NCBI RefSeq assembly: GCF_003952165.1
Contig: NZ_RXFT01000007.1
Coordinates: forward strand, 186,001 to 250,000
Direction: 5' to 3'
Length of the DNA: 64,000 nt
DNA from: Variovorax guangxiensis
Lineage (GTDB): Bacteria > Pseudomonadota > Gammaproteobacteria > Burkholderiales > Burkholderiaceae_C
In this document: positions 8,117 to 16,548 of the stretch, in pieces
How the letters are laid out: each line of letters starts with the position of its first letter
How positions within the stretch are numbered: position 1 is the stretch's first letter
Position numbers and translations under genes: made by a program
The notes under the pieces: generated by a model
The model's database searches: none
Told to the model about the DNA's origin: nothing
What the model saw: only the letters and a program-made list of their open reading frames with translations

Positions 8117-9102
8117 GCTGCCACCGCCTTCAGGCCAGCCTGGCCGATGCGCGCGCGGCGCTTGCGCAGATCGGCGAAACGGACGATGGCTTCCACCAGG
8201 TCGTCATCGGTCGAGAGTTCGAGCGCGTCGACACCGGCCCGGGCCAGCGCCTCGCGCAATGTGTTCTCGCGCTCGGCCGCCAGCCGGGCGAAGCGCTTGC
8301 GGAAGCCCGCGTCGTGGGTATCGACCCACAGCTGCTCGCCGGTCTCGGCGTCGCGCAGCGGCACCAGGCCGAGGTCGGGCAACTCCAGCTCGAGCGGATC
8401 GAACAGGCGCACCGCGACCACCTCGTGGCGCTGCACCAATTGGCCCAGCGGGCGTTCCCAGCCGGGTTCGCTCAGGAAGTCGGACACCACGAACACGGTG
8501 GAGCGCCGCGGCATCAGCGTGGCGGCCGACTTGAGCAGGTCGGCCAGCCGCGTCATGCCTTTCTGCGCAGGCTCGGCGCCAGCCTTGCCGGCGCGCTTTT
8601 CCATCGCGTGCAGCAGGTGCAGCACATGGCGCCGCCCGCTGCGCGGCGGGATCACCGCTTCGAGATCGCTGCCGTAGACCAGCGCGCCCACCCGGTTGCC
8701 GTGCCGCGTGAGCAGCCGCGCCAGCACGCCGACGAAGCCCGCCGAGATCTCGCGCTTGGCTTTCAGGCCCGAGCCGAAGTCGACCGAGCGGCTCAGGTCG
8801 AGCACGAACCACGCGGCCATCTCGCGGTCTTCGGTGAACACGCGCACATGCGGCGTCTGCAGCCGCGCGGTGACGTTCCAGTCGATGTGGCGCACGTCGT
8901 CGTGGTGCTGGTATTCGCGCAGGTCGGCCAGGTCGAGCCCGGTGCCGCGCATCAGCGTGCGGTAGTCGCCCTGCAGCAGGCCGTCGAGGCGGCGGATCAC
9001 GGTCCACTCGAGCCGGCGCAGCGCGCGTTCCGCCCCGCCGGCTTCGATGGCGAGCCGGTCGTCGTTGGCGGCCGCGGGGGCCTTACGCCACCAGCTTTTC
9101 AT
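8113..9102 (-). CDS. DUF58 domain protein
   Basis: The 329-residue protein has the DUF58 signature (EYQHHDDVRHIDWNVTARLQ around residues 63-82) inside a VWA-like fold, followed by FVLDLSRSVDFGSG, a degenerate MIDAS. DUF58 proteins are regular partners of MoxR ATPases and VWA proteins. It overlaps moxR by 20 bases and the VWA gene by four, which implies coupled translation. No signal peptide or membrane helix is evident. The exact role is unknown. Confidence 0.9.
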   Translation of the reverse strand: MKSWWRKAPAAANDDRLAIEAGGAERALRRLEWTVIRRLDGLLQGDYRTLMRGTGLDLADLREYQHHDDVRHIDWNVTARLQTPHVRVFTEDREMAAWFVLDLSRSVDFGSGLKAKREISAGFVGVLARLLTRHGNRVGALVYGSDLEAVIPPRSGRRHVLHLLHAMEKRAGKAGAEPAQKGMTRLADLLKSAATLMPRRSTVFVVSDFLSEPGWERPLGQLVQRHEVVAVRLFDPLELELPDLGLVPLRDAETGEQLWVDTHDAGFRKRFARLAAERENTLREALARAGVDALELSTDDDLVEAIVRFADLRKRRARIGQAGLKAVAA

Positions 9103-10102
9103 GTTCGAGCGGCTTGGGAGGAGCGGGGACTGCGCGCATGATCTTCTCGACCAGGCTGTCCGGCGTCAGGCCTTCGGACAGGCCTTCGTAGGAAAGCGTC
9201 ACACGATGGCGAAGCACGTCGGGCACCAGCGCCGTCATGTCTTCCGGCAGCGCGTAGCTGCGGCCGCGCAGCAGCGCCAGGGCGCGCGCGCCCTCGGTCA
9301 GGCTGATGCTGGCGCGCGGGCTGGCGCCGAAGGTGATGAAGCGATGCAGGTCCTTCAGTCCGTGCTTCTCGGGCGTGCGCGTGGCGGACACCAGCTTCAC
9401 CGCATATTGGATGAGCGACGGGTCGACATACACGCGCCGCGCCTCGGCCTGCAACGCCGCGAGCTGCTCGGTGGTGGCGACCGGCGTGGCGCTGACCGGC
9501 GGGCCGATCACGCGCTGGACGATGACGAATTCTTCCTCGTCGCTCGGGTAGTCGACCAGCACCTTCATCATGAAGCGGTCGACCTGCGCCTCGGGCAGCG
9601 GGTAGGTGCCCTCGGTCTCGATGGGGTTCTGCGTGGCCATCACCAGGAAGGGGCGCGGCACGCGGTGGGTCTCGCCGGCAATGGTGACCTGGCGCTCCTG
9701 CATCACCTCGAGCAGCGCGCTCTGCACCTTGGCCGGCGCGCGGTTGATTTCGTCTGCCAGCAGCAGGTTGGCGAACACCGGGCCCAGCGAGGTGCTGAAG
9801 TCGCCGGTCTTCTGGTTGTAGATGCGCGTGCCCACCAGGTCGGCGGGCACGAGGTCGGGCGTGAACTGGATGCGCTTGAACTGCCCGCGCACGGTATCGG
9901 CCAGCGTCTTCACCGTGAGCGTTTTCGCCAGACCCGGCACGCCTTCGACCAGCAGGTGCCCGCCCGCGAGCATGGCGACCATCACGCGCTCCAGGAAGCG
10001 GTCCTGCCCGACGACCACGCGCTTCACCTCGTAGAGGATCTGCTCCATCAGTTCGGCCGTCCCGGCCGGCGTGGGGTTGGCGGTGGTCTCTGCTGTGCTC
10101 AT
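9083..10102 (-). CDS. MoxR-family AAA+ ATPase
   Basis: MoxR ATPases act as chaperones that work with VWA-domain partners to mature enzymes or respond to envelope stress. The 339-residue protein has Walker A GVPGLAKT (residues 54-61), Walker B LLADEIN, the sensor segment MATQNPIETEG, and the MoxR C-terminal lid region. I start it at the ATG of MSTAETT because the frame remains open for over 1.5 kb upstream, where it is antisense or out of frame to other genes. No strong Shine-Dalgarno is visible. It is followed by overlapping DUF58 and VWA genes. Confidence 0.93.
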   Translation of the reverse strand: MSTAETTANPTPAGTAELMEQILYEVKRVVVGQDRFLERVMVAMLAGGHLLVEGVPGLAKTLTVKTLADTVRGQFKRIQFTPDLVPADLVGTRIYNQKTGDFSTSLGPVFANLLLADEINRAPAKVQSALLEVMQERQVTIAGETHRVPRPFLVMATQNPIETEGTYPLPEAQVDRFMMKVLVDYPSDEEEFVIVQRVIGPPVSATPVATTEQLAALQAEARRVYVDPSLIQYAVKLVSATRTPEKHGLKDLHRFITFGASPRASISLTEGARALALLRGRSYALPEDMTALVPDVLRHRVTLSYEGLSEGLTPDSLVEKIMRAVPAPPKPLEHEKLVA

Positions 10103-10146
10103 GCGAAGGGCTTTCGAGAGGAAGGGAAGAGAAGAAAGAAGATCGT

Positions 10147-11157
10147 TCAGAACGGCGGTGAACCCGCGGCCGATGCCGCGTTCTCGATGGGCACCGCGAA
10201 GCCGATGCCGATGAAGGTGCGCTGCTGCGTCGGGTTGAGGATGGCGGTGACGATGCCGAGCACCTCGCCATCCATGTTGATGAGCGGTCCGCCCGAATTG
10301 CCGGGGTTGGCGGCCGCGTCGAACTGGATCAGGTTGCCCAGTTCCTGCTTGCCCTCGGGCGAGCGGAACGAGCGCTTCAGGCCCGACACCACGCCGGCCG
10401 ACACCGAGGGCCCGATGCCGAAGGGAAAGCCCACGGCCGCCACCTGGTCGCCGGGGCGCAGGTCGGCGGTGGAGCGCATGGTGGCGGGGATCAGGTCGTC
10501 GGGAATCTTCTGCGCCTGCAGCACCGCGAGGTCGTTCTCGGGCTGCACGCCGGTGATGGTGGCGGGCGCCTCCAGGCCGTCGTAGAAGGTGACCTTGATC
10601 TTGTCGGCGCCGGCGACCACGTGCAGGTTGGTGAGGATCACGCCCTTGTCGACGATCACCACCCCCGTGCCCACGCCGCGCTCGAACTCGCCCGGCGCGC
10701 CGCCGTCGTTGGGCGCCTCGGGCGGCTTGCCCTTGGCCATGTTGCGCCCGCGCTTCTGGGTCTTGGCCTCGGGCGTGTTCTTCTCCTCGCCGTAGCTCAC
10801 CACCCGCACCACCGAAGGCCGGATGATGTCGGCCGCCTTGGCCGCGGGCGAGGGCAGGGTGTTGGTCTGCAGCGTGCGCAGCACGGCCGCGTCGATGTCT
10901 TTCTGGGTGAGAACCTTGGTGCCAGGGCGCGGCGCCCAGAGCACGGCGCCGGCGACCATCGCGGCCGAGAGCACGACGAGCAGCGCGAAGCTGCGGCGTC
11001 CGGGCTGCCAGCCTGCTTTCCTGACAGGAGTTTCGGGAGGTACGGAGCCCCCGCCGGCCGTCTCGGGCGATGCCGGCGCATCCGCCCGTTCGGCCGCCTC
11101 GTCTGCGGCCGGTGGCTGCGTGCGGGGCGAACGGCTGTAGAAAGCGGGCCTGCGCAT
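10147..11157 (-). CDS. Membrane-anchored trypsin-like serine protease (DegP/DegS-type, no PDZ)
   Basis: The 336-residue protein has a Pro/Ala-rich cytoplasmic N-terminus, one membrane helix (about residues 56-75), and a periplasmic trypsin fold with the triad His179 (NLHVVAG), Asp209 (ENDLAVLQ) and Ser288 (GNSGGP). It ends soon after the protease domain, so unlike DegP or DegS it has no PDZ domain. A GGAGGT sits six bases before the ATG. It lies 44 bases upstream of moxR on the same strand and may share its transcript. The link to the MoxR system is inference from position. Confidence 0.88.
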   Translation of the reverse strand: MRRPAFYSRSPRTQPPAADEAAERADAPASPETAGGGSVPPETPVRKAGWQPGRRSFALLVVLSAAMVAGAVLWAPRPGTKVLTQKDIDAAVLRTLQTNTLPSPAAKAADIIRPSVVRVVSYGEEKNTPEAKTQKRGRNMAKGKPPEAPNDGGAPGEFERGVGTGVVIVDKGVILTNLHVVAGADKIKVTFYDGLEAPATITGVQPENDLAVLQAQKIPDDLIPATMRSTADLRPGDQVAAVGFPFGIGPSVSAGVVSGLKRSFRSPEGKQELGNLIQFDAAANPGNSGGPLINMDGEVLGIVTAILNPTQQRTFIGIGFAVPIENAASAAGSPPF

Positions 11158-11254
11158 CGGAGTACCTCCGGCTTAAAAAATCGCAATCGCGTGTAGAGGA
11201 GTTCACAGTAGCACGCTTTCCGCGCCTGCGCATCCCATCGGGCATCATCGCGCG

Positions 11255-12115
11255 ATGGCTACCTTCATCGATACCCACTGTCATCTGGACGCGCCCGAAT
11301 TCGGTGCGGAGATGCCGGTGCTGCGCGCCCATGCCGCCGAGCGGGGGGTGGCGATGTGCGTGATCCCGGCCGTGGCCGTCTTCAATTTCGCCACCGTGTG
11401 CGAGCTGGCCCACGCGCAGGGCGATGCCTATGCGCTGGGCATCCACCCGCTGTGCACCGGCGAGGCGAAGGACGAGGATCTGCAAACCCTCGACGCCGAA
11501 CTGACCGCCCGGCGCGACGACCCGAGGCTGGTGGCGGTCGGCGAGATCGGCCTGGACTACTTCGTCGAAGGGCTCGACGGCGAAAAGCAGGAGCGGTTTT
11601 TTCACACTCAGTTGCAACTGGCACGCAAGCACGGGTTACCCGTGCTCATCCACGTTCGGCGCTCGGTCGACAAGGTGCTCAAGCACCTGCGGCAGACGGC
11701 GGGCGGGCGGTCGTGGCAGGGCATCGCGCACGCCTTCAACGGCAGCGGGCAGCAGGCCGGCGCGTGCATCGAGCTCGGGCTCAAGCTCGGCTTCGGCGGC
11801 GCGGTGACCTTCGAGCGCGCCCTGCAGCTTCGGCGGCTGGCCTCCACGCTGCCGATGGAATCGATCGTGATGGAGACCGACGCGCCCGACATCCAGCCGC
11901 ACTGGATCTACCGCACGCAGGCCCAGCGCGATGCCGGCGAGCCGCAGGGGCGCAACGAGCCGGCCGAGCTGCCGCGCATCGCCGAGGTGGTGGCCGATCT
12001 GCGGGGCATCGGCATCGATGCGCTGGCCGAAGCGACCACTCGCAACGCGGTCGCGGCGCTGCCGAAGCTCCAAAGTCTGCTGTCCGTGTCGGATGGCCGG
12101 AAACCCCTCGCGTAG
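11255..12115 (+). CDS. tatD: TatD-family metal-dependent hydrolase/DNase
   Basis: TatD-family proteins are TIM-barrel amidohydrolases; several are Mg-dependent DNases. The 286-residue protein has the metal-binding FIDTHCHLD at residues 4-12, VGEIGLDYF, LIHVRRS, and the late METDAPDIQP segment with the conserved Asp. It is divergent from the serine-protease gene with a 97-base gap. No clear Shine-Dalgarno precedes the ATG. The substrate cannot be told from sequence. Confidence 0.92.
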   Translation: MATFIDTHCHLDAPEFGAEMPVLRAHAAERGVAMCVIPAVAVFNFATVCELAHAQGDAYALGIHPLCTGEAKDEDLQTLDAELTARRDDPRLVAVGEIGLDYFVEGLDGEKQERFFHTQLQLARKHGLPVLIHVRRSVDKVLKHLRQTAGGRSWQGIAHAFNGSGQQAGACIELGLKLGFGGAVTFERALQLRRLASTLPMESIVMETDAPDIQPHWIYRTQAQRDAGEPQGRNEPAELPRIAEVVADLRGIGIDALAEATTRNAVAALPKLQSLLSVSDGRKPLA

Positions 12116-12247
12116 GCCGATGCCCCGAGTTGCGTCCGGGCGTGCCAAGGGCCCGTTTTTGCTGTCATCCTTGAAGTTCGAAGTGGCGTTGGTTGTGCAG
12201 TGGCACATCCGTCACTCCCATACTTCACTCAAAAAAGGAGTTCTTTC

Positions 12248-12667
12248 ATGACCAAGTCCTTTGTTCGTACCGTTCCCGTCGTCGTCGCCCTGGCGCTGGC
12301 ATCCATCGGCCTGTCGGCCGTTGCGCAGACCGCAGCCACCACCGAGCCATCCACCACCGAGAAGGTGAAGGAAGCCGGCAAGGATGCGGTGAACGCCACC
12401 GAGCGCGGCGCGGAGAAGGCCTGGGACGCGACCAAGAGCACCACCAAGAAGGCCGTGAACGCTACCGAGCGCGGCTCCAAGAAGGCCTGGAACGCGACCA
12501 AGCGCACCACCAAGAAGGCAACCAACGCCACCAAGAACGCCGCCGCGAAGACCGGCGATGCCGTCGAGAACGCCGGCCACAAGACGGCCGACGGCATGCG
12601 TTCCACCGGCAAGGCGATCGGCGAGAAGATCCCCGGCACGGCCGAGAACGAAGCCGCCAAGAAGTAA
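12248..12667 (+). CDS. Exported Lys/Ala/Thr-rich repeat protein
   Basis: This 139-residue protein has a signal peptide (residues 1 to about 27, ending SAVAQ) and a mature part rich in Lys, Ala, Thr and Asn with almost no hydrophobic residues. Two tandem 22-residue units, each starting VNATERG and ending TTKK, occupy residues 48-91 (12389-12520), followed by a decayed third unit. The pattern recalls LEA-like or histone-H1-like helices, but I recognise no named family. AAGGAG precedes the ATG at good spacing, and an intrinsic terminator follows, so it is a monocistronic gene. The strongly basic periplasmic protein could bind nucleic acid or envelope polymer; that is speculation. Confidence 0.85.
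   Translation: MTKSFVRTVPVVVALALASIGLSAVAQTAATTEPSTTEKVKEAGKDAVNATERGAEKAWDATKSTTKKAVNATERGSKKAWNATKRTTKKATNATKNAAAKTGDAVENAGHKTADGMRSTGKAIGEKIPGTAENEAAKK
12389..12520 (+). repeat. Two tandem 66-bp coding repeats
   Basis: Two adjacent 66-base units (12389-12454 and 12455-12520) encode two near-identical 22-residue segments of the exported basic protein. A partial third unit follows from 12521. The differences are scattered single-base changes, some synonymous, so this is an older internal duplication kept under selection. Confidence 0.85.
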
Positions 12668-12700
12668 ACAGTTCCGGAACCCTTCCGGATTTCGCGAAAG

Positions 12701-12722
12701 AACCCGCTTCGGCGGGTTTTTT
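12701..12722 (+). terminator. Intrinsic terminator after the exported repeat protein
   Basis: A perfect 7-bp stem (AACCCGC / GCGGGTT) with a TTCG loop is followed by a T run. It begins 33 bases after the stop of the repeat-protein gene. A smaller CCGGAA/TTCCGG hairpin lies just upstream. Confidence 0.9.
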
Positions 12723-12768
12723 CATGGGCGCACGGGGCACTCGCCCGACAGTGGCACGATTGCCGACC

Positions 12769-13302
12769 ATGAACCCCTCCGCCGCATCCACGGCCGCCGC
12801 GAGCCCGTTGCTCACGGGGCTCGCGCCCATCGTCTCGCCGGCCACCGTCGTCCTGATCCTGGGCAGCTTTCCGGGAGTGAAGTCGCTCGAGCGGCAGCAG
12901 TACTATGCACACCCCCAAAACCAGTTCTGGAAGATCCTGCAAGCCGTGTGGCCCGACATCCCCTTGCCCTCGGGCGCCGACAGCTACGGGCCGCGCTGCC
13001 GGTGGCTGCTCGACCGCGGCCTGGGCGTGTGGGACGTGTACGCGTCCTGCGAGCGCGAGGGCAGCCTCGACTCGGCCATCCGCGCGCCCGTGGCCAACGA
13101 CATCGCCGGCCTGCACCTGCCGAAGCTCGCGGCCATCGCGCACAACGGCGGCGAGAGCTTCAAGCATGCGCGCCACACGCGCGCGCTGGGCGTGCCGGTC
13201 TACCAGCTGCCTTCCACCAGCCCCGCCAATGCGTCGTGGAGCTTCGAGCGCAAGCTCGCGGCCTGGCGCGAAGTGCTGGCTGCCCACAAACTAGTCGCCT
13301 GA
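12769..13302 (+). CDS. DNA-deoxyinosine glycosylase (UDG superfamily family 6)
   Basis: These enzymes excise hypoxanthine (deoxyinosine) from DNA as the first step of base-excision repair. The 177-residue protein has LILGSFPGVKSLERQQYYA followed by HPQNQFWKIL, the family's signature region, and the C-terminal PSTSPANASW motif. I start it at MNPSAAS; an in-frame ATG at 12724 would add 15 residues but lies in the T run of the preceding terminator. It is followed closely by the spermidine-synthase-like gene (12-base gap). Confidence 0.87.
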   Translation: MNPSAASTAAASPLLTGLAPIVSPATVVLILGSFPGVKSLERQQYYAHPQNQFWKILQAVWPDIPLPSGADSYGPRCRWLLDRGLGVWDVYASCEREGSLDSAIRAPVANDIAGLHLPKLAAIAHNGGESFKHARHTRALGVPVYQLPSTSPANASWSFERKLAAWREVLAAHKLVA

Positions 13303-13314
13303 CCCGCTGCATCG

Positions 13315-14091
13315 ATGGCATCGAGCAAAACTCCTGTTTCCCTCCCTGAAGTCAACTTTTCCGACTGGGGCGACATCCGCTATCTGCACCTGGGCACCGA
13401 ATGGGTCCAGGGCTCGATGAAGCTCGATGCGCCCTTCGAGATCGAGCTCGAGTACGTGCAGCGCATGATGGCCTGGCTGCTCTTCGCCGACCCCAAGAGC
13501 GTGGCCGGCCGCCATGCCATGCAGCTCGGCCTGGGCGCGGCCACGCTGACCAAGTTCAGTCGCAAGATCCTGCGCATGCGCACCACCGCGATCGAGCTCA
13601 ATCCGCAGGTGGTGTCGGCCTGCCGCGGCTGGTTCAAGCTGCCGCCGGACGATCCGAAGCTGCGCGTGGTGATCGCCGATGCCGCGGCCGAGATCCGCAA
13701 GCCCGAGTGGCATGGCACGGTCGACGCGCTGCAGGTCGACCTGTACGACCACGAGGCCGCCGCGCCGGTGCTCGACAGCGAGGACTTCTACGCCGACTGC
13801 CGCGCGCTGCTCACGGAAGACGGCTGCATGACGGTCAATCTCTTCGGCCGCTCGTCGAGCTACGAGCGCAGCCTCGAGAAGATTTCCTCCGCCTTCGGCG
13901 CCGATGCCGTCTGGGCCTTCAAGCCGACGCGCGAAGGCAACACGGTGGTTCTCGCGCAGCGCACGCCGAGCCGCCCGAAGCGCGAGGCGCTTGCCGAGCG
14001 CGCCCAAACGATCCAGACTCGCTGGGGCTTGCCCGCACCCAAATGGCTGCGGGTCTTCAAGCCGCAGAATCCGACATTCACCCGAACCTGA
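13315..14091 (+). CDS. Spermidine synthase-like methyltransferase-fold protein
   Basis: The 258-residue protein has a Rossmann methyltransferase-like core resembling spermidine synthase: MQLGLGAATLTKF as the glycine-rich motif, TTAIELNPQVVSACRGWF, and DALQVDLYDHEAAAPVL where the catalytic acidic residues of SpeE would lie. The N-terminal beta-barrel domain of true SpeE is short here. It is best called a spermidine synthase-like protein; polyamine activity is unproven. It lies between the glycosylase gene and gspE, all on one strand with short gaps. Confidence 0.78.
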   Translation: MASSKTPVSLPEVNFSDWGDIRYLHLGTEWVQGSMKLDAPFEIELEYVQRMMAWLLFADPKSVAGRHAMQLGLGAATLTKFSRKILRMRTTAIELNPQVVSACRGWFKLPPDDPKLRVVIADAAAEIRKPEWHGTVDALQVDLYDHEAAAPVLDSEDFYADCRALLTEDGCMTVNLFGRSSSYERSLEKISSAFGADAVWAFKPTREGNTVVLAQRTPSRPKREALAERAQTIQTRWGLPAPKWLRVFKPQNPTFTRT

Positions 14092-14107
14092 ACCCGACCC
14101 ACGGCAC

Positions 14108-15904
14108 ATGAGCGCTGTACCCGCTGCTTCCGCCCCCGCCCCGCTGGCCGCGCGCCACGAAGGCCCGCTCGACCTGCGCCGCCTGATCGAATGGCTCGCC
14201 GCCGATGGCGTGATTTCCCCGCACGAGGCCAAGCGCACCATCGCCCGCTGCGCACAGGCCGAGAGCCGCCAGGCGCCGCTGGTGCGGCTGGCCAACGTCG
14301 CCATGACGCGCGAGAGCGACAACAAGCCGCTCGACCTCGAAATGCTCACGCAATGGCTCGCGGGCCGCGCGGGCCTTTCCTACCTGCGCATCGATCCGCT
14401 CAAGGTCGACGTGGGCAAGGTGGCCGACACCATGAGCGCCGCATATGCCGAGCGCCACAAGGTGCTGCCGGTGCAGGTGCTGCCCAACGAGGTGGTGGTG
14501 GCCACGGCCGAGCCCTTCCTCACCGACTGGATCGCCGAGGTCGAGCGGCAGGCGCGCCGCTCGGTGCGGCGCGTGGTCGCCAACCCGGCCGACATCCAGC
14601 GCTACACGGCCGAGTTCTTCGCGCTCGCGAAATCGGTGCGTGCCGCGCAGAAGGCCGGCGGCAATGCCAGCACCACGAGCTTCGAGCAGCTGGTGGAGCT
14701 CGGCAAGAGCAACAAGCAGCTCGACGCCAACGACCAGAGCGTGGTGCAGGTGGTCGACTGGCTGTGGCAGTACGCCTTCGACCAGCGCGCGAGCGACATC
14801 CACCTGGAGCCGCGCCGCGAGCAGGGTGTGATCCGTTTCCGCATCGACGGCATCCTGCATCCGGCCTACCAGATGCCCATGGGCGTGATGAACGCGATGG
14901 TCGCGCGAATCAAGCTGCTGGGCCGCATGGACGTGGTCGAGAAGCGCCGTCCGCTGGACGGCCGCATCAAGACCCGCAACATGCGCGGCGACGAGATCGA
15001 AATGCGCCTGTCGACGCTGCCGACCGCCTTCGGCGAGAAGATGGTGATGCGGATCTTCGACCCCGACACGGCGGTGAAGGACCTCGACGCGCTGGGCTTC
15101 GCGCAGCACGACGCGCAGCGCTGGGAACAGCTCGTCACGCGCCCCAACGGCATCATCCTGGTGACCGGGCCCACGGGCTCGGGCAAGACCACCACGCTGT
15201 ACTCCACCCTCAAGCGCGTGGCGACGGAAGAGGTCAACGTGAGCACGGTGGAGGACCCGATCGAAATGATCGAGACCTCCTTCAACCAGACGCAGGTGCA
15301 GCCGCAGCTCGACTTCGGCTTCACCGAGGGCCTGCGCGCGCTGATGCGGCAGGACCCGGACATCATCATGGTCGGCGAGATCCGCGACCTCGCCACCGCC
15401 GAGATGGCGGTGCAGGCCGCGCTCACCGGCCACCTCGTGTTCAGCACGCTGCACACCAACGACGCGCCGAGCGCCATCACGCGGCTGATGGAACTGGGCG
15501 TGCCCTCGTACCTCATCAACGCCGTGATGCTGGGCGTGCTCGCCCAGCGCCTCGTGCGCACGCTGTGCCCCAACTGCAAGCAGCCCGACGACACCGTCAC
15601 GCGCGAGAAGCTCGAGGCCATCGTCAAGCCCTGGCAGATCACCGGCTCGGTGCGCGCCTACAAGCCGGTGGGCTGCGTCGACTGCCGCATGACCGGCTAC
15701 ATGGGCCGCATGGGGCTGTACGAACTGCTGAGCGTCAGCGAGCCGTTCAAGAGCCAGGTCACGAAGGAGCCCAACCTCGCCGGGCTGCGCCGCCAGGCCG
15801 TGATCGACGGCATGCGGCCGCTGCGGCTGGCCGGCGCGCTGCGCGTGGCCGAGGGCGTTACCACCATCGAAGAGGTGCTGAGCGCCACGCCTCCGCTGGA
15901 ATGA
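14108..15904 (+). CDS. gspE: GspE/PulE/PilB-type secretion ATPase
   Basis: This 598-residue protein is a hexameric traffic ATPase of type II secretion or type IV pili. An N-terminal MshEN-like domain (about 20-200) is followed by the ATPase with Walker A GPTGSGKTT (from residue 354), the Asp box and Walker B (RQDPDIIMVGEIRD), the His box (STLHTNDAPSA), and a tetracysteine zinc motif (CPNCKQ and CVDCRMTGYMGR). The ATG beginning MSAVPAAS follows the upstream stop by 16 bases. No gspF, gspG or pil gene lies beside it, so the machine it serves is not shown here. Confidence 0.9.
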   Translation: MSAVPAASAPAPLAARHEGPLDLRRLIEWLAADGVISPHEAKRTIARCAQAESRQAPLVRLANVAMTRESDNKPLDLEMLTQWLAGRAGLSYLRIDPLKVDVGKVADTMSAAYAERHKVLPVQVLPNEVVVATAEPFLTDWIAEVERQARRSVRRVVANPADIQRYTAEFFALAKSVRAAQKAGGNASTTSFEQLVELGKSNKQLDANDQSVVQVVDWLWQYAFDQRASDIHLEPRREQGVIRFRIDGILHPAYQMPMGVMNAMVARIKLLGRMDVVEKRRPLDGRIKTRNMRGDEIEMRLSTLPTAFGEKMVMRIFDPDTAVKDLDALGFAQHDAQRWEQLVTRPNGIILVTGPTGSGKTTTLYSTLKRVATEEVNVSTVEDPIEMIETSFNQTQVQPQLDFGFTEGLRALMRQDPDIIMVGEIRDLATAEMAVQAALTGHLVFSTLHTNDAPSAITRLMELGVPSYLINAVMLGVLAQRLVRTLCPNCKQPDDTVTREKLEAIVKPWQITGSVRAYKPVGCVDCRMTGYMGRMGLYELLSVSEPFKSQVTKEPNLAGLRRQAVIDGMRPLRLAGALRVAEGVTTIEEVLSATPPLE

Positions 15905-16040
15905 TCCGCCCCGGTTCCAGCCCCGGGAGCGACTGATGCTCCCGGGTTATCCCTAGGACTTTGGTTAGTGGAATCCACATCGGCCTGACCGGAAGCTGAC
16001 TCGACAATCCCGCATCGAAATTTGTTCGAGGAGACTGTTC

Positions 16041-16529
16041 GTGAAGATCAAGAGTCAGAAAGACTTTTTCTCGGGTCTGATGTTCACGGTGGTGGGCGTG
16101 GCGTTCGCATGGGGCGCCACCACCTACACCGTGGGCACCGGGGCCCGGATGGGACCGGGTTACTTCCCGTTGATGCTCGGCATCCTGATGGCCCTCATCG
16201 GCCTCGGGATCATGTTCACCGGGCTCAGCGTCGAGACCACCGACGGCGAGAAGATCGGCAAGTGGGCCTGGAAGCAGGTGGTGTTCATCCTCGGCGCCAA
16301 CCTCGCCTTCGGCGTGCTGCTCGGCGGCCTGCCGAGCATCGGCGTTCCGGCCATGGGCATGATCATCGCCATCTACGCGCTGGTGATCATCTCCAGCCTC
16401 GCGGGCCACGAGTTCAAGCTGCCCAGCGTGCTGATCCTGGCCACCGTGCTGGCCGTCGGCAGCTACGTCGCCTTCATCTGGGCGCTCAAGCTCCAGATCC
16501 AGGTCTGGCCGACCTTCATCACCGGTTGA
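16041..16529 (+). CDS. tctB: Tripartite tricarboxylate transporter small membrane subunit TctB
   Basis: TctB is the small four-helix membrane subunit of TTT importers. The 162-residue protein has four hydrophobic segments and the family feature GARMGPGYFPLMLGILMALI. It starts with GTG, preceded by a GAGGAG seven bases upstream. It is 19 bases upstream of tctA. Carboxylates are the usual substrates of the family, but the ligand here is unknown. Confidence 0.9.
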   Translation: MKIKSQKDFFSGLMFTVVGVAFAWGATTYTVGTGARMGPGYFPLMLGILMALIGLGIMFTGLSVETTDGEKIGKWAWKQVVFILGANLAFGVLLGGLPSIGVPAMGMIIAIYALVIISSLAGHEFKLPSVLILATVLAVGSYVAFIWALKLQIQVWPTFITG

Positions 16530-16548
16530 GAAGAAAGCCGACCACATC

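Noticed and set aside
12101..12170. GGGCCC followed by a T run after tatD as an intrinsic terminator
   Set aside because: The stem is only three base pairs on each side with no loop, so it is not convincing.
12751..12765. GTGGCACGATTGC before the glycosylase gene as a sigma-54 promoter
   Set aside because: The two halves are only two bases apart instead of four or five, and the start codon follows immediately.
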